DNA from: a virus | Strand: one strand, 5' to 3' | IMG/VR virus record: IMGVR_UViG_3300021185_003806 | Coordinates: 1 to 28,540 of that record | Length of the DNA stretch: 28,540 nt | Part shown: one piece after another, positions 9,101 to 18,300 of the stretch | Layout of the letters: each line of letters opens with the position of its first letter | How positions within the stretch are numbered: position 1 is the first letter of the stretch | Notes under the pieces: model-generated | Database searches by the model: none | Told to the model about the DNA's origin: nothing | What the model saw: the letters and a program-made list of their open reading frames with translations, nothing else | Translations under genes and position numbers: made by a program

Positions 9101-10722
9101 ATAATAAGTTGTTCATCTGGAATAAAACTACCCGATTTATCATATACAGTTACAGCTGTTCCTGCATTAACACTATGACGTAAAAAACCTGTAGCACCAC
9201 TATTATTACCTTCAATAAAACATGGTATTGTAAGAGTATCAGCTTGATTTAATGTAAGAGTAGAATAAGTTTGTATATCATATAATGACATATCCCACTC
9301 ATTTCTATTTCCATTAGTAGTATCATATGATCCAGACTCTAATCTATAATCATAGATACGAGCAACACCAATTTCTTTACCATCCTGAGCCCCATCTGAT
9401 CCAGAATATGTATCAGCAACACCCACTCTTTGGTTTCTTAAACTTACATAATAAGTATTACCAATTCCTATGGTAGGTGATCTATAGATACTATTTAATT
9501 TTACAGTAGGTCCTGTATTGTATATTATTGATTGATCTTCTAAAAGTTTTGTTGTTCTAGGTTTGTTTACATCTAAAAAATATGTATCGGTAGTTTCAAC
9601 TTCATATCCCTTTACATAAGCTTTTCCTGGTGAAATTCTATATACACCCAAATTATTAGACGGCGAAGCTCCTCCAGATGTAAATTGACCAACCTGCCAA
9701 ATCCCCCTATTTCCTACATTATCATTTAATGAATTTAAAAAAGAAATATTAAAAGGTTTTACTTGATAATTACCACTTTCATCAAAAGTTCTTCTTGCAA
9801 GAGTATCTGTTATATCATAACTAAAAGATCCACCTCCTCCATAAACTGTAGAAACTGGTTTTTTTAAAACACCATCAATTACCGATACTATTTCAACAAA
9901 AGTATTATCATCTAAATCAGTTATTTCTTTTTTATATAAATGTGTAGTAAGTCTTAATCTATCGGCACCTGATGCAGCATAATTATTATATCCCTGAGAG
10001 TTATCATTTAATGCTTCATCTTGAGCTGGAGTAACAATTTCCTCTTCTACATATAATCCGACTCTATAAGTAGGAATATTGGTATATTGATCGAGAATCA
10101 ATGTTTCTTCATCTACATTAACAAAATTGCCGCGCATAAAATATACACCTTCACCAATATGATAAGAAGACCCTGTAACAGCAGCAGCATTAGCAACTGT
10201 AATAGCAAAAGGAGCTCCCGCAGTAATAACAGAATTACTCAATAATCCAGAAACAATATCCTCAGCACATGTCAATGGCTCAGCATCGGAAAATGTTTGG
10301 GTGGAATTATTTACAGTACTGGATTGTATATAATTTACATATAAAGTAAGAGTATCTCTTTCTGATTCTTCTGGTAACAATACCTTATCAACAACTGCTG
10401 TTACACCAGAATTTTGTCCAGTAATTTTTAATCCTACTAATTGCTCTATATAAGCAGATACAGGTACTCCTTTATAACTATTGTTTAATTGTATCCCCGT
10501 ATACCTCTTATTATATGAAGTATTTCCAGGAATTACCTTTGCACCTTCTTTGAAAAAATGCTGCCCAAATCTTTCAATTTGATTTTGCAGTATTGACTGA
10601 AGATTATTTAACTCTCTAGCCTGTATAGGATAGGAAGGTTTGAATAATACTTTATGATAGTCATTAGCTGGATCAAAGTCGTCAAAATATGGCGATACAT
10701 TGAGATTGGTTTGTTGCGGCAT
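3145..10722 (-). CDS. Large DUF4815-type virion protein, 2525 residues
   Basis: A giant structural protein in the slot where T4 has gp9-gp12 and wac. The N-terminus (NVSPYFDDFDPANDYHKVLF, then PIQARELNNLQSILQNQIER and FGQHFFKEGAKVIPGN) is the signature I know as DUF4815, found in marine T4-like phage structural proteins; its biochemical role is unknown. Other recognisable conserved-looking islands are NLENRIKNLEFYTALSLLEV (near residue 1155-1175, helical), WMRSRNIEFVAKAVKPTTRM with YAFFDG (1425-1450), DPLAQSFRVEDPTGIFVTKC with its following beta domain ending YSVYISRVGEN (1695-1805), and a C-terminus ending VPVMKQLRVMALA. Between them are beta-rich Ser/Thr/Gly repeats, including SGA/GExVxG modules and a GxGY module near 1915-2000. 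There is no signal peptide, membrane segment or catalytic motif. It starts six bases after the gp8 stop with no clear Shine-Dalgarno sequence, which suggests coupling. The likely place is the outer baseplate or fibre attachment (inference). Confidence 0.85.
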   Translation of the reverse strand: MPQQTNLNVSPYFDDFDPANDYHKVLFKPSYPIQARELNNLQSILQNQIERFGQHFFKEGAKVIPGNTSYNKRYTGIQLNNSYKGVPVSAYIEQLVGLKITGQNSGVTAVVDKVLLPEESERDTLTLYVNYIQSSTVNNSTQTFSDAEPLTCAEDIVSGLLSNSVITAGAPFAITVANAAAVTGSSYHIGEGVYFMRGNFVNVDEETLILDQYTNIPTYRVGLYVEEEIVTPAQDEALNDNSQGYNNYAASGADRLRLTTHLYKKEITDLDDNTFVEIVSVIDGVLKKPVSTVYGGGGSFSYDITDTLARRTFDESGNYQVKPFNISFLNSLNDNVGNRGIWQVGQFTSGGASPSNNLGVYRISPGKAYVKGYEVETTDTYFLDVNKPRTTKLLEDQSIIYNTGPTVKLNSIYRSPTIGIGNTYYVSLRNQRVGVADTYSGSDGAQDGKEIGVARIYDYRLESGSYDTTNGNRNEWDMSLYDIQTYSTLTLNQADTLTIPCFIEGNNSGATGFLRHSVNAGTAVTVYDKSGSFIPDEQLIINGIAGGRIAIAVTDNSISDVKSLYATNDGISGINTFHANVIQSSKWEVGIASITVPSGSPSISTVRSTAFSNWAPGVIKENDLIQYTDTTLASPDPVMARVTYVGNGTDIPSSRIEVVGVATVTGIVEGALPSAQLQVTDLKLLTTALDKSTDNTLYTVLPKPNVSDVDFTSASITIRKTFSVDITDKQITTSSRPTAGTNETFLPFDVERYTLIRSDGSTEELTSDKVTFNSTATEFGASNLGSDDTGATLVATLKKVKPTSKKKIKNRVNSLVVSKSRDSASGIGSTTLNDGLDFGDGYYPYGTRVQDKTLSLNTPDIITIHGIYESSDTSDPSAPKATLSSINSSTTTTSEFIIGELLIGQTSGAVAACAEKVSSDQISYVKKNELYFIEGETVISQETAISAVVSALDSPSFDISRSYTFSVGQKNTFYNYGTLKRKADISAPDKRIKVYFESGYYESTDEGDLTSVDSYNTFNYTNEIQSIDGHRNTDIFDIRPRVSDYTVTESTRSPLEFFGRSFNGSGNSAANILASDENIISDISYYQGRIDRIFVSKDGRFQVIYGTPADSPQLPNPIDDAIELATVTLPPYVYNTENVNISFLEYKRFRMVDIKNLENRIKNLEFYTALSLLEVETANMFIPDADGLNRFKSGFFVDNFSSFRTQGGNFKNSIDTKNQICRPSHYTNSVDLMLGPVVNQTQNTDLAFNLIEGTNVRRKNDVITLDYSDTMFIEQPYATRSESVTPFLMSFWTGTLELTPASDTWVDTTRIEDRIIQVEGDFENVMNEAVQNQNVDPQTGFAPTVWNAWETNWVGTTVVNTTRNVDRSWSTGNWRSGSTWRQTWQQELEETRRTGFDVRTGSQTIITEQWDNTSVGDRVVSRAIIPWMRSRNIEFVAKAVKPTTRMYAFFDGEDITKYCVPKLLEISMVSGTFQVGETVTGGTSPTGLADPLNPGVAAAIEFRVAQSNHREGAFNSPTATYPINPYTNSILPSSYSSTSNILNVDTFSLASEVQGEYSGWVSPGMTLLGGSSGAVCTINSVRLVSDITATVIGSYFNPNPNIPNHPRFETGTKSFVLINDEDNDIDSATTMADETFTSAGTLETVQENIVSVRNARVETRVTEEQTATFETISTRVTGSAAITGAIQTGSWRRNGDPLAQSFRVEDPTGIFVTKCDIFFRTVDDNNIPVKFQLRTMKNGTPTEKILPFAEITLYPNDITVSSDGSVATTVEFDAPVYLEGDQTEYAMVLISNSTAYSVYISRVGENDLQTQTFVQNQPVLGSLFKSQNGSTWDPSQWEDLKFTLYRAAFELSGVVDFYNPQLTKGNNQIPVLMPDSLSLTSRSIRVGLGTTVADSYEMGNVFFQQGTNATGHLVGVAGSASGSLTVSNPGIGYTPTDGGLTFAGVNLVTLTGNGRGATAEVTIANGVAAAATITGNGGYGYQVGDVLGITTIGIASLGRNSKFTIAGIGITNELIFENVQGNFIVGSANTVMFINSSGITTELNSSGATGLGTGGDVQISTINVDSDGTHIKVNHRNHGMYFGDNIVEISGAVSDVKPTQLNAAYSSGSTGNISVGDGTIFSTFESVGVGTTNVGFLKIGDEIIEYTNVSGNNIGGNIVRGGNSIDYAVGTPVYKYELGGVNLKRINGIHTLSDATVSNPITFDSYNIKLNMSTTFNVNNNNRGNDVGFAALYLNSTKSAGGYNIRATQNMPYEIITPIVQNVTSPGTSLVGEVRTVTSQSMSGTEIPYLDNGFESIALNTPNYLDSPRLIASKVNADAKLTTLEGSKSLNMRLFLGTTDARITPVIDAQRVSTILTSNRVNDVIENYATDNRVNTLNIDPTACQYISKEISLENSATSLKIIVSSHIDVGTDIRAFYAIGDGAGFEPIFTPFPGYNNLNSRRQMIAAEDSNGQSDVFVPKSNVISTVQHGTTGGVTSYVEAFKEYTFTADQLPSFRSYQIKIALISNSQVYVPVMKQLRVMALA
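4720..4985 (-). repeat. GxGY-type repeat module in the DUF4815 protein
   Basis: Residues about 1914-2000 of the 2525-residue protein read as SLTVSNPGIGYTPTDGGLTF, then NGRGATAEVTIANGVAAAAT and GNGGYGYQVGDVLGIT. This is the same pattern as in gp14 and the gp7-like giant: GxGY, a GxGATAxV turn, then another GxGY. It is a protein-level module that has diverged in DNA. Confidence 0.7.
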
Positions 10723-10728
10723 GATTTT

Positions 10729-12282
10729 TTAGAACTGCAAAATAACTTTGATATCTTCTTTTTGATTAGAGGATCGCGTAATAGATGGTCTATTATCAAC
10801 ATAAATTATATTTCCAGAGTGTTTTTTAACTTCTGGATTAGCAATTCCACTAGTAAAAGATTGACCAAGATAATATGTCCTATTATTTATTACTGTAGAG
10901 AGACCTGTAAATGATGTATCAATTTCTAAATTTGAACCCGATGAAGGAACAATTGTTACACTTCCATCTCCAGTTGGAAAAGAAGTAAACTCTTTCAATT
11001 CAAATCCATAAGTTGGATCTGTTACAGCAGTTCCAACCGTATTGAAACCCGCCATTGACCTATCTTGCCAATACTTTAATACTCCAGTATTTTGATCATA
11101 ATTAACAACTCTACCTACAGCAGTTGATCCCGTAGCAACAGTTTGCGTAAAATAAGCATTAGAGGTAAATGTGGCTGTACTATAACCCGTACCAGCCAAT
11201 CTAAGTGCTCCAACAGCACTTGCTTTATCTGCATTTAAAATTGCCGTAGAATTATATTGTTGTGGACTTTGTACAATTCCCACTCTTGCAATTTTATTTC
11301 CGGTTATAAAATCTGGATTTTCATTATCATTTTCAATTCTTGAATATAAAAGAACATTATATGCACCAAGTTCTCTATAAATATCGGATCCATGCCCTCC
11401 TTCAGGAGAAATAATAACATTAAAAACAGGTCTTGTAGTTCCTGTTGGAACTCCACCAGCAGCTAAATCAACACTGGCATAAGTATATCCAGATCCTTCA
11501 TTAGAAATTGTTATAGATCCGACTTGTGAATCATTATTAATAATAATAGTTGCTGTTGCTCCACTTCCATCTCCTTGAATAGGAACTGCAGCATAACTTC
11601 TATTAGCAGTACCAAGGCCAACACCACGATTAGTAATGGTTGCAATTTTAATAGATCCGTCTATTGCATTACCTCTTACTGCAGCATTATCAGTATTTGT
11701 TGCCCAATCTTGAGGAACTGGTATAAAATCAGTAGATTCAAACTTAGTAATATCACTTGGCTTAATAGTATAGAGATATTTCCAAATATAACCATCCCCA
11801 CTACTACCTGCAGATCTTGGTTCTAAATCAGTAAACGTAGGTTCATCTAAAGAAGGTCTCCCATTCGGATTATCGGGATCAGTTCCATTTTGCAAACATT
11901 CATAAACTCTATAGTCACTGTTAAGAACATAATATGAAGCATTATATAAATTAGTTGCTCCAGAAATTTTAGCAGCATTAGAAACCGTATAATCACTACG
12001 ATAATAATCGTAGGTAGTTCCAGACGCCCATGATCTCTTGTTGATAACTTGTCTTACATCTGAAGAATTAATTTTCTTCAATGCAATCATTGTATCCCAA
12101 TATTCATTTTCATCATTAAAAGAATCTTTGGGGGAAGGTGGACTACTATCCCAATCAGACTGATAATCTGTGGGATTAGTTAACCCAACAAAAGAATAAT
12201 AGGAACTACTAGCAGATTGTATTCCTGCAACAAAATTCTTTGCGTTTAGTATCCTAATTTGATCAGTTATAATGGCAGCCAT
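10729..12282 (-). CDS. gp8: gp8-like baseplate wedge protein with central insertion
   Basis: Baseplate wedge protein of the T4 gp8 family, which binds gp7 in the wedge and connects it to outer baseplate parts. The N-terminal half keeps the family order: PPSPKDSFNDENEYWDTMIA and the helix VRQVINKRSWASGT (T4 PPYPTDSVLG...MWTHMMG, VIPRRDWGDTRY), then YRVYECLQNG, GDGYIWKYLYTIKPSD and FIPVPQDW. The C-terminus VKKHSGNIIYVDNRPSITRS with IKVILQF matches T4 MRHSGEMIYMENRPPI...INILFTF almost position for position. The protein is 517 residues against 334 in T4. The excess is central (about residues 215-430) and beta-rich, with GxGY-like copies (GSGYTYASV, GTGYSTATF) and a GSTAVGRVVNYDQNTGVLKY module. 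The start lies 36 bases after the giant gene, behind a late-like promoter and without a visible Shine-Dalgarno sequence. Confidence 0.95.
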   Translation of the reverse strand: MAAIITDQIRILNAKNFVAGIQSASSSYYSFVGLTNPTDYQSDWDSSPPSPKDSFNDENEYWDTMIALKKINSSDVRQVINKRSWASGTTYDYYRSDYTVSNAAKISGATNLYNASYYVLNSDYRVYECLQNGTDPDNPNGRPSLDEPTFTDLEPRSAGSSGDGYIWKYLYTIKPSDITKFESTDFIPVPQDWATNTDNAAVRGNAIDGSIKIATITNRGVGLGTANRSYAAVPIQGDGSGATATIIINNDSQVGSITISNEGSGYTYASVDLAAGGVPTGTTRPVFNVIISPEGGHGSDIYRELGAYNVLLYSRIENDNENPDFITGNKIARVGIVQSPQQYNSTAILNADKASAVGALRLAGTGYSTATFTSNAYFTQTVATGSTAVGRVVNYDQNTGVLKYWQDRSMAGFNTVGTAVTDPTYGFELKEFTSFPTGDGSVTIVPSSGSNLEIDTSFTGLSTVINNRTYYLGQSFTSGIANPEVKKHSGNIIYVDNRPSITRSSNQKEDIKVILQF

Positions 12283-12296
12283 TTTTTGGAACTTTT

Positions 12297-12308
12297 TATT
12301 TATTTATT
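12297..12308 (-). promoter_or_regulatory. T4-type late promoter, overlapping AATAAATA elements, before gp8
   Basis: The minus strand reads AATAAATAAATA, two overlapping copies of AATAAATA, each one base from the T4 late consensus TATAAATA. It lies in the 36-base gap between the giant gene and gp8, 14 and 18 bases before the gp8 ATG. Initiation from the more distal copy would leave a leader of only about ten bases. This would be an internal promoter allowing gp8 and downstream genes to be made independently of the 13.7 kb giant gene. The proof would be a mapped 5' end. Confidence 0.5.
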
Positions 12309-12318
12309 TAACTATTAA

Positions 12319-15300
12319 TCAAACACTATAGTTTTTGGATTTTAAAGAAACGGATCTCTCAACAATCATAGATGTTGAAATACCAGAATCTACGGTTCCA
12401 ATTCCATTTAAAGTATATGCACTATAAGAATTTATCCCAACTCTAGATGTTAGCATAATTCTACCCCAACTAAAATCACCAAAATAATCTGAAGTTGATA
12501 TTCCAGATCCATAAGTAACCAAGTTCTGAGTATTTACATATACTCTTCTAACATATGTAGTAATACCAGATATACTTGTTGAATGATTTTCAAAACTTTG
12601 AACAGAATAGATATTATCTACAAATGAAGTTCCTATTCCCACAGTAGTAGATCCCGCAGAATCTAAAGAAGTTATAGACGTAGATCCAGCTCCTGTATTA
12701 GATTCATATACCATAAAGTAATCATTTGTAGAAATTCCACTAAGAGTTACAGGAGTGCCTGTAAGAGTAGCATTTCTTAGCTCAGAATCATATGGAATAA
12801 AGAGATCAAATATAAGTTGAGGTTGCGCTCCATTAGTAGTAGTACCAACTCCTACAATAACTCCAGAATCACCAGAATAAGAAGATACTGAATTTGTTTC
12901 TGTGGTAGATACTGGAGGAGAAATAAGAACCAAAGGAGGATTAGTGTATGTATATCCCACTCCAGGACTTGTAACTGCCACTCCAGTAATAGTTCCACTA
13001 GTTCCAATTGTAACTGACCCAAATGCCCTTGTAGTGGTGCCTACACCCACTGTAGAAGCAATACTAACAAATGCGGTAGTATATCCAACTCCACCGTCCG
13101 AAATAACAACAGAAGAAATAGAACCCAATCCAGAAACAACCGCAGTGGCAGCAGCTCCTGTTTTAGTTTCTTGTCTTATAAAACTAACTTTATTCTGGAA
13201 ATCTGTATTGACATAATTTTCATTTTCAGCATCAAAGAATGGTCGAATATTATCCACATAAATTGCTGTTGACCCAATTCCAACAGATTTGATAATATAA
13301 GCAACAGGATTAATGTTTGCTTCATATAATTCTCTATCTTTACCAACGATCTTCTCATTAATAATCTTATCTGCAGTTTGCCTACACAATACAACAGGTC
13401 TTAATAAGGTTGTATCTTGAGTATTACCTGGACCCGAATATGCACTTGTTTCTACTAGATCAGTAGAATTAATCTGTGTAACAGTCCTAGGATCTTGCTG
13501 TAAATAAGATGCTTGCCCTTTTGAAGAATCATATCCAATAGTTAAATTATCACCTACTTTAACAGTCTCAATAACTTCTTTTTCAATAACATCAAATCCA
13601 CTTCCTTTATAAAATGCAATCTTAATAGTATCCTCAAGTTTAGGGGCTTCGGTAAATGTAATAATACTTCCACCATCAAACTCATACCCATCACCTGGAA
13701 TTTGAAGTATATCATTAACAGTTACAATTAAAACATCTTGAAGAACAATTTTTGATCCTCTAGCTGCCAAAATAGAAACTGTATCTCCTGCTAGTGATAA
13801 TGGGAAATCAACTCTTGTTCCATCAATGTAGTTACTTACATTATCTAAAGTTTCTAGCTCTCCAAGAGACCATCCAGTAAATTGATCGGAAACTATTCTA
13901 TCAATTGTTACATTAAATTCTTTAAATCCAGAAGTAGTTGGAATTCCAGTAGATCCTCCTACAGGAATAGTTAAAATTTGCCCATTACCATATCCATATC
14001 CGGTATTTTTAATTTCAAAATCAATTATACTAGATCCTTGACCAACTTGAATATCAATAGTTGCAGAAGATCCAATTCCAACTGCACTAGAAGAACTATA
14101 TTGTAAAGGAAGATTGGTATATGAAAGAGGATAATCAAATAATACCTTCATCGATTTTTCAATTTTTCCACCTCTAGCATAGAAATGGGAACGTGTAGAA
14201 ATACCAGTTGGAACTTGGAAACTATAATCATCAAGAACATTATTAACTGTTACTTGGCCATATGCAGGATCAGTTTTACTTGATGAATTATTAACTGCTC
14301 TAGGAGCTATAATAACACCTTGAACTGTTCCACCAGACTTATAATAAGTATCAACAGTAGAAATACCAACATATGTAACAAACTGAGTAGTACTAGGAAG
14401 ACTAGTAATTTTAGATCCAGTATAGAAAGGATCTGGTTTTCTAGGATACCTATGTGTAGTAACTCCACTATCCTTATCACAAGTAAATGATAGAGATTCA
14501 GTAGCTAACTTAATACTCTCACCAGTCTGCAGAGTATGAGCACCAATAGTCATGGTCATCACACCCACATTAGCACTATAATCTGCTCCAGTTACATTAT
14601 AATTTACAATAGGTGATGCACCTACATTAACTGTAATTGTATTAGAAGTCGTTGTAGTAATACCTAAAGCAGTGCTAAATCCTGGATCAGTAGATCTTGG
14701 ATAAGTATGCAAAGAAGCATAATTATCCATGGCACATCTAAAGGTTAAAGCATCATTAGCTAATCTAATACTAGTTGAAGTTGTTAATGAATGAGAACCA
14801 ATAGTAATTGTAGATAGTCCTGAAGAAGGATGATATGTTGCATCTGAGACTTGATAATATACCAAAGGAGATGCACCAACATTAACTGTAATGGTGCTAG
14901 CAGTAACTGCTGTAATAGAAGTGTTTACACCAATAATAGGATCAGTAGAACGAGGATAAGTATGGTCAGTAGCATTATTATCCATTGAACAACTAAAGAT
15001 CAATGCACTCGTTCCAATGCCTACAGTATCGCTTGTAGTGTATGTGTGACCCGATCCAACAGTCAATACCAAATCACCCGTAGAAGCGGTATAGGTGGCG
15101 TCTGTAGGCGTCGTAGACCCTATTCCAGTTACAGTGATGGTGCCAACACCTACGCTGACAAAGGTGTGCTCATAATCGCCTCCAGTGATCACTGCACTAC
15201 TTGCAGCACTTACATATTGATGTGCATAATCACCACCACTAATTACTGCTCCACTCGTTGCACTTACAAAGGTATGAGCAAATTGATCAATAGGAGCACC

Positions 15301-18300
15301 ATATCCAACCTTAACTGTAATAGTTGTAGCAGTTGTGGATGCAATAGAAATAGCCGTATCGTAAGCAGGATCTTCACCTCTAGGATAATAATGAGTGGAA
15401 GCACCAGCATCCAATCCACATGTCATTGCAATACCAGTAAATATTACATCTTGATCAACACTATATCCATGAACTCCGGAAGTAGTAACAGTTACAATAC
15501 CACTTGATGCATGATAATCAAATGCTGAAATATTTTTAGGTCCGGAATATAAACATGTAAAGGCAATTCCCGATAATACAACTTCATTACCAACTGCTAA
15601 TTCATGAGGAAGTAAAGTAGTAACTGTACTCATACCTGTTATTGAATTATATCCAACATTCATTATAGTTTTGGGTTTGTAGAATATATGTGGATTTGTT
15701 ATTGCAACACCAGTTAGAGATCCAGTAGATCCAATAGTAGCAGTACCGATAGAAACTATATTAGTAGCAGTAAGATCTTCCTGTTGAATGGAAACGTTAA
15801 CCGTTTGACCAATTCCACTTCTATATCCAGATCCACTATAACCAATAGAAATGAGAGATACAGTTCCTGCTGTTGAAACTTTTGCTGTCCCCCCAGCAGC
15901 TACTAGTGGTTGATACCCCAACCCTTCAGTAGAACCAACTGAAACAATTACTCCACCAATTGGATATGGAGATATATTAATGTCATCATTTATGGTAGGA
16001 TAATCTCCTGTAAAAGTAATAGATGTAATACCCGAAGATTCTTCTAGAATATAATTACTTAAAGCTCCTCTTCCTTGCCATATACTGTTAATTAAAACTA
16101 CTCCATCCGAAGTTATGCCCGTAATATCCGATCCATTCGCTTTTAAAGTAAATTCATTATTGATACCATCAAAATTTTGAGAAATATCATCAAAAACGTA
16201 ATTATTAAAGTATGCATCAGTAGAAGATCCGGTAATACCTGATTTCATAAAGACCCTTCCTTGGAAGGTGGATGATGTAGATATCCCAGTCCAATCCCTA
16301 TCATCCGGGGGATTTGTCACACTTCCAATAGGAATATTACCATGTGGAGCTTCCACATAATTTAAAACATTATCTACAATATTATAATTTCCGTCAATCT
16401 TAGTAATTAAGTCACCAGTTCCATATCCAGCTAAAACCGTTCCCAACCATGGTCTACGAACTCTCATCATATTGGTACTTCCAATACCCACCCCTTCAAT
16501 CTTCATTATTTCAGTACCAATCTTAATCAGATCTCCACCATAGAATGAAGTAATTCCTGAGAACTCAATTATATTATCAGTAGTAAATATTTGGTCTGCA
16601 AGTGTAGTCGTAACAGCAGTAGATACTACAGGAGATTGAATAATATTATCAAGGGCATTAATTATTTTTGTATTTTGATTTGTTGCAACAAACCTATGTG
16701 AAGTTCCAATACCAACACTTGTAATATCTACTGTTGTTGGAACAACGTTCAATGCATCTTCTGCATTTCTAGCAATCTTAATTGCATCATCACTAATTTT
16801 GACAACAAATAATTCTTCTGGCAAATATTCGGTAACACCAACACCAGAGAAGCTAGTTGCCGCAATTCCAATTGCAGAAGTAGCAGTTCCAACATGAGTA
16901 TAATTAATTCTTTCTCCTGTTACATAAAAATGATTTGGTATCTTAATAGTATCATCACTAACACTTACAATAGTAGAATCATCCCCTAAGAAATATCTTT
17001 CAAAAATACCATAATTTTTATGTGTTAAACCAAATGCTCTCTTAATATCTCTCTCTGTTCCTTCATACTCTCCAAATCCAGATCTTATAGATCCATTATT
17101 GAAAGAAATCTCATCTTGAGTATCATCTTGAATTCTTAAGGCATTCATGAAGACATTTACTTCAATATCAATGCTGGGTAGTGGAGTAAATACAAGTTCA
17201 ACAGCTGATCCATTTAATCTAGAACCAATTGTACCCAATCCAGCAGCAGTCTCTATATTTGCCCATTCAACATCAAAAGTATCCCCACTTCCAGCAACAT
17301 AATTATCAACAACAGCAACTTCAGATAACTGATATTCGTTATTAGTTTTATCACAAACTTGAACTAGAAAATAACCAGCATCATAAGCATCTTCATATTC
17401 ACAGATTACATTTTCTGTTGGAGATCCTGAAGAAGCAATAGTTGTAGTGACAGATTCTAATCTAGCATGCTTCATCTGAACCGTTCCAATACCAGTATAG
17501 GTTGAATTTGCCAACCCAACTGTAATTGTGTTAACAGCAGCAGTTATACCTATACCAGCGTTTGGAATGAAATCAACTTTTAATGAAGAACCATCCAGAT
17601 AAGGTAAATAAGTTCCATATCCCGCTGATGAATATCCACCCAAACTAGTCATCAACTGTCCATATTCTGTAATAGCAACATCTGTTCCATTATGAACAAT
17701 ATTAAGCTCAGTAAATTCAAATTCATTTGAATTAATAGTGAATCCATCTCCACCCACATCTGGTGTTATTTCAACTAAAATCTTTGCCGAACTATAAGTA
17801 CTTGCAATACTCACAATAGTAGTTGTAGTACCAGTAGAAACATTAGTACTATGGGTTTCAACAAGAGAAATTCCTCCAATACTAGTTGTTCCAACTCCTA
17901 ATATATTATCATCAAGATTATAAGAAAGAGCTGTAATCCAATAATCATTTACTGAAGATTTTGTAGGATAGAATAATACTTCACCTTCTGAACCTACAAT
18001 TTTAAAATCAAAAGATCCTTGATCATATACACTTTCTACTCGTCCATACTGGTTAATATATCCATTAGCACCATCATGAATTAAATCAACAATCATTAAT
18101 TGCCGTTGAGCAGTATATCTTTGATCTTGAACATAAGTAATAAATTTCCTCGCTCTCATTTCCGATAATAGGAACCTATCAACTATACTAAATGCAGTTG
18201 CTCTGGGATGGCTATTAAATTGAGAACTAAAATCATCAACTGACAGAACCCTATTTCCCCTAGATTCCATATAATCTTGAAGGACTCTATTGGCAAATAT

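Noticed and set aside
12902-13216. Plus-strand open frame of 104 codons
   Set aside because: Antisense to the GxGY modules near the C-terminus of the giant protein, with the same Pro/Val/Thr shadow composition.
13176-13394. Second minus-strand open frame of 72 codons inside the giant gene
   Set aside because: Out-of-frame overlap within a clearly coding frame, with no start signal or recognisable protein.
15158-15280. Short regular repeats that might be a CRISPR array
   Set aside because: The 54-base units are contiguous, in frame, have no spacers and encode 18-residue protein repeats.
15046-15507. Plus-strand open frame of 153 codons opposite the repeat array
   Set aside because: The translation is Ser/Cys/Asn/Thr-rich low-complexity sequence mirroring the repeats, with no ribosome-binding site or family resemblance.
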